Positions 40,040-42,501 of a stretch of 42,501 bases of DNA are shown in pieces. The stretch is from Phycisphaerales bacterium UBA6054 (GTDB lineage Bacteria > Planctomycetota > Phycisphaerae > Phycisphaerales > UBA1924). A model generated the notes under the pieces. That model saw nothing but the letters and a program-made list of their open reading frames with translations. It searched no databases and was not told the DNA's origin. The stretch is taken from assembly GCA_002429045.1 (NCBI GenBank), contig DIYM01000155.1:1-42501 (forward strand), given 5' to 3'. Numbering within the stretch: the stretch's first letter is position 1; each line of letters begins with the position of its first letter. A program made the position numbers and the translations under genes.

Positions 40040-40494
40040 GCCGGCGTCGTCCCAAGATCCTTGCGGTCGCGAGCGGCGGGGGGCACTGGGTGCAGCTCAG
40101 GCGGATCGCGCCGGCGTTCGAGGGCGCCGAGGTGATCTACGTGACCGTCGAGCCGAGCTACCGCGCACAGGTCGGAGACGCGGGGTTCAGGCTCGTGGTC
40201 GACGCGACCCGCTGGAACAAGCTCAGGCTCGTGCGGATGCTGCTCCAGATCGCCTGGATTCTTCTCCGAGAGCGCCCGGACGCGGTGGTCTCGACCGGCG
40301 CGGCGCCGGGCTTCTTCGCGATCCGGCTCGGCAAGCTGCTCGGTGCGCGGGCGATGTGGATCGATTCGATCGCCAACGTGGAGCGGCTGTCGATGTCGGG
40401 GCAGAAGATCATGCGTCACGCGGACCGGTGCCTCACGCAGTGGGAGCACCTCGCCGGGGACTCCGGGCCTGATTACGAAGGGGCGGTGCTGTGA
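40036..40494 (+). CDS. PssD/Alg14-like glycosyltransferase membrane subunit
   Basis: This 152-residue protein matches the Alg14/PssD half of a split GT-B enzyme. The N-terminus is KILAVASGGGHWVQLRRIAP, and PDAVVSTGAAPGFFAIRLGKLLGA followed by WIDSIANVERLSMSGQKI is typical of the family. A hydrophobic segment (LVRMLLQIAWILL, about 66-79) probably anchors it to the membrane. It should work as a complex with the next gene product to add a sugar to the lipid-linked chain. The start is GTG 40036, overlapping the preceding stop (GTGA). Confidence 0.9.
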   Translation: MSRRRPKILAVASGGGHWVQLRRIAPAFEGAEVIYVTVEPSYRAQVGDAGFRLVVDATRWNKLRLVRMLLQIAWILLRERPDAVVSTGAAPGFFAIRLGKLLGARAMWIDSIANVERLSMSGQKIMRHADRCLTQWEHLAGDSGPDYEGAVL

Positions 40495-40982
40495 TCTTCT
40501 TGACCGTCGGACACCAGATGCCCTTCGACCGCCTGGTGCGGGGCGTCGACGGATGGGCGGGGGCGAACGGGCGATCAGACGTGTTCGCGCAGATCGGCGA
40601 CGCGGAGTACGTCCCCCGGCACATCGAGCACGCGGGCAAGATCGGGCCCGGCGAGTTCCGCTCGAGGATGGCCGAGGCGGACGCGGTGGTGGCCCACGCC
40701 GGCATGGGTTCGATCCTAACAGCGCTCGAACTGGGGGTCCCGATCCTGGTCATGCCCCGGCTCGGTCGGCTCAAAGAGACCCGCAACGATCACCAGGTCG
40801 CGACCGCCGAGCGGTTCAAGGCGATGGGCAGGATCGAGGTCGCGATGGACGAAACCGAACTGCCCGAGGCCCTGGATCGGTTGACTGACCTCCGCCGGGC
40901 GGACACCATCAGCGCCCAGGCATCGCCCGAACTGCTCGATGCGGTGCGGGGCTTCATTTTCGGCGCCCGAACGCCGAGATAG
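40491..40982 (+). CDS. PssE/Alg13-like glycosyltransferase catalytic subunit
   Basis: The 163-residue protein is the Alg13/PssE partner of the preceding gene. MIFLTVGHQMPFDRLVRGVD opens the C-terminal-type GT-B domain, and VVAHAGMGSILTALELGVPILVMPR with ETRNDHQVATAERF is the UDP-sugar binding region. Together the pair should form a complete transferase. Two separate overlapping genes in the order PssD then PssE is the usual bacterial arrangement. The start is GTG 40491, in a GTGA overlap. Confidence 0.91.
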   Translation: MIFLTVGHQMPFDRLVRGVDGWAGANGRSDVFAQIGDAEYVPRHIEHAGKIGPGEFRSRMAEADAVVAHAGMGSILTALELGVPILVMPRLGRLKETRNDHQVATAERFKAMGRIEVAMDETELPEALDRLTDLRRADTISAQASPELLDAVRGFIFGARTPR

Positions 40983-41051
40983 TGGGGGGACTCCCGGCGA
41001 CCCGGGGCCCGTGGACCGTTTCTGCACGCACCGCCAACACAGCAGGCACCG

Positions 41052-42413
41052 ATGACACAAACCATGACGAACCACGCCGGCGAACTCAAGGACAAGATCG
41101 CTTCCAAGACCGCGCTCGTCGGTATCGTCGGGCTCGGCTATGTCGGGCTGCCCCTTGCCGACGCGCTGCACGTCGGAGGGATGCGCGTGCTCGGGTTCGA
41201 CGTCGATCAGAAGAAGATCGAGTTCCTCGAACGCGGCGAGAACTACCTCAAGCATCTCGGCGCCGGCATGACAACCAGGCTGTCCGAGTCCGACAAGTTC
41301 GAGGCGACGGTGGACTTTGCGCGTCTGAACGAGCCGGACATCATCCTCGTCTGCGTGCCGACGCCCGTGGGCCCGCATCTCGAGCCGGACCTGACATACG
41401 TGATCAAGACCGCCGAGGCGATCGGGAACCGGCTCCGCGCGGGGCAACTCGTCGTGCTCGAGTCCACGACGTACCCCGGCACCACGCGTGGCGATTTCAT
41501 CCCCGCGATGCTCGAAGCGGCCGAGAAATCCGGACGCGGCACGTTCGAGGTGGGCAAGGACGTGTTCGTCGCGTTCTCGCCCGAGCGTGAAGACCCCGGA
41601 CGCAAGAGCCACACCACCACGACCATCCCCAAGCTCGTCGGGGGCGTCGATGAGCTCTCAACCGAGCTGGCGTGCGATGTGTACAGGCACGGGGTGACCG
41701 AGGTCGTCCCGGTGTCCTCCGCGGACGTCGCCGAGGCGGCGAAGATCCTCGAGAACGTGTTCCGCGCGATCAACATCGCGATGGTGAACGAGCTCAAGGT
41801 CGTGTTCGACGCGATGGGCATCGATGTGTGGGAGGTCATCAAGGCGGCATCGACCAAGCCGTTCGGGTTCATGCCGTTCTACCCGGGCCCGGGCCTGGGC
41901 GGGCACTGCATCCCCATCGATCCCTTTTATCTCACCTGGAAGGCCCGCGAGCACGGGCGCGTCACCCGGTTCATCGAACTGGCGGGCGAGATCAACCGCG
42001 GGATGCCCGAGTGGGTCGTCGAGAAGACCGCCGAGGCGCTGAACGACGACACGAAGTCAGTCAAGGGCTCCAACATCATCGTCGTCGGGCTCGCCTACAA
42101 GCCCAACGTGGACGACACCCGGGAGACTCCGGCGGCCGAGATCATCGAACTGCTCGCCGAGCGAGGCGCGAACGTGAGCTACCACGACCCGCTGGTCCCC
42201 ACCTTCCCCGAGATGCGTAACTACAGCTTCTCGATGGATTCGGTCCCGCTGGACGAGCCCACGCTGACCAACGCCGACTGCGTGCTGATCGTCACCGACC
42301 ACGACGTGACGGACTGGCAGGCGATCGGGCGCCACGCGGGGCTGGTGGTCGACACACGCAACGCCATGAGCAAGGTGCCGGGCGGGGTGCGGGCCCGGAT
42401 CGTCAAGGCCTGA
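41052..42413 (+). CDS. Nucleotide-sugar (UDP-HexNAc-type) dehydrogenase
   Basis: The 453-residue protein has the three domains of UDP-sugar dehydrogenases. The N-terminal NAD domain has GIVGLGYVGLPLADAL at 24-39, the central domain has ENVFRAINIAMVNELK, and the catalytic Cys286 lies in GPGLGGHCIPIDP. A C-terminal UDP-binding domain follows (VVGLAYKPNVDDTRETPA). It oxidises the C6 hydroxyl of a UDP-sugar to a uronic acid with NAD. The SPEREDPG block fits the WbpA/WecC group acting on UDP-N-acetyl sugars rather than UDP-glucose, but this is by eye. It lies 69 bases after the PssE-like gene. A second ATG 12 bases later is an alternative start; neither has a good ribosome site. Confidence 0.93.
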   Translation: MTQTMTNHAGELKDKIASKTALVGIVGLGYVGLPLADALHVGGMRVLGFDVDQKKIEFLERGENYLKHLGAGMTTRLSESDKFEATVDFARLNEPDIILVCVPTPVGPHLEPDLTYVIKTAEAIGNRLRAGQLVVLESTTYPGTTRGDFIPAMLEAAEKSGRGTFEVGKDVFVAFSPEREDPGRKSHTTTTIPKLVGGVDELSTELACDVYRHGVTEVVPVSSADVAEAAKILENVFRAINIAMVNELKVVFDAMGIDVWEVIKAASTKPFGFMPFYPGPGLGGHCIPIDPFYLTWKAREHGRVTRFIELAGEINRGMPEWVVEKTAEALNDDTKSVKGSNIIVVGLAYKPNVDDTRETPAAEIIELLAERGANVSYHDPLVPTFPEMRNYSFSMDSVPLDEPTLTNADCVLIVTDHDVTDWQAIGRHAGLVVDTRNAMSKVPGGVRARIVKA

Positions 42414-42443
42414 CTAGGCCCGAGGTCCCCGGGGCGTGACCCC

Positions 42444-42501
42444 TCAGCGATCTGGTTGCTGCTTGGGTTCCGGCGCGAATGTGGCGAGCCACTCGCCGAC
42501 C
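42444..42501 (-). CDS. Probable C-terminal end of a gene cut by the window edge
   Basis: On the minus strand one frame is open from the window edge to TGA at 42444-42446 and reads VGEWLATFAPEPKQQPDR. Composition and codon use look like local coding DNA, and a convergent neighbour of the dehydrogenase is plausible. With only 18 residues the product cannot be named. Confidence 0.35.
   Translation of the reverse strand, partial: VGEWLATFAPEPKQQPDR

Noticed and set aside
1..42501. CRISPR arrays, insertion sequences, prophage genes or integrase attachment sites
   Set aside because: No direct-repeat array, transposase, integrase or terminal inverted repeats were seen. The tRNA-Leu has no duplicated 3' end nearby.

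Overview
The window is about 42.5 kb of GC-rich, densely coding bacterial DNA. The gene content suggests a Gram-negative planctomycete, probably class Phycisphaerae. The basis is a type III glutamine synthetase, an ADP-heptose synthesis enzyme (lipopolysaccharide), an exosortase locus whose substrate ends in a VPLPP-type C-terminal sorting signal, and very many ATGA/GTGA gene overlaps. The taxonomic call is inference; no rRNA is present. I read 37 complete protein genes, one probable partial gene at the right edge, and one tRNA.

Positions 1-11.9 kb are mostly housekeeping. On the minus strand are hldE, a Bcp-type peroxiredoxin, tRNA-Leu(UAA) and a Fur-family regulator. On the plus strand are an EamA transporter, glutamine synthetase III, a membrane-anchored TPR-like protein, an RluA-type pseudouridine synthase, a chemoreceptor with a CxxCH heme motif, a small secreted protein and a divergent phosphopantetheinyl transferase. 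A 17-bp near-perfect palindrome overlaps the -10 of the glutamine synthetase gene, opposite the divergent Fur-family gene.

Positions 12.1-24.0 kb form an exosortase locus, all on the plus strand: a nucleotidyltransferase-like protein lacking its key motifs, the exosortase, an EpsI-like partner, a Wzc-like chain-length protein with a P-loop domain, a polyprenyl-phosphate sugar transferase with an extra N-terminal domain, a 1504-residue TPR protein and, after a long leader, a secreted protein with a C-terminal sorting signal. That last protein has one Cys in its mature part and a Cys/Gln motif pair resembling thioester adhesin domains. A strong intrinsic terminator closes the locus.

Positions 24.1-42.4 kb are an exopolysaccharide assembly region in two arms. 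The minus arm (32.4 to 24.1 kb) holds a secreted beta-helix protein, a Wzx-like flippase, a polysaccharide deacetylase, a FemAB-like and a GNAT acyltransferase, a Wzy-like polymerase, and RmlC- and RmlD-like enzymes. The plus arm (32.8 to 42.4 kb) holds two GT4 and three GT2 glycosyltransferases, two sulfotransferases, a PssD/PssE (Alg14/Alg13-like) pair and a UDP-sugar dehydrogenase. Together the arms suggest a sulfated, partly acidic and acylated polysaccharide. The sugar transferase and Wzc-like protein of the exosortase locus probably supply its initiation and length control, so protein sorting and polysaccharide export look like one surface system.
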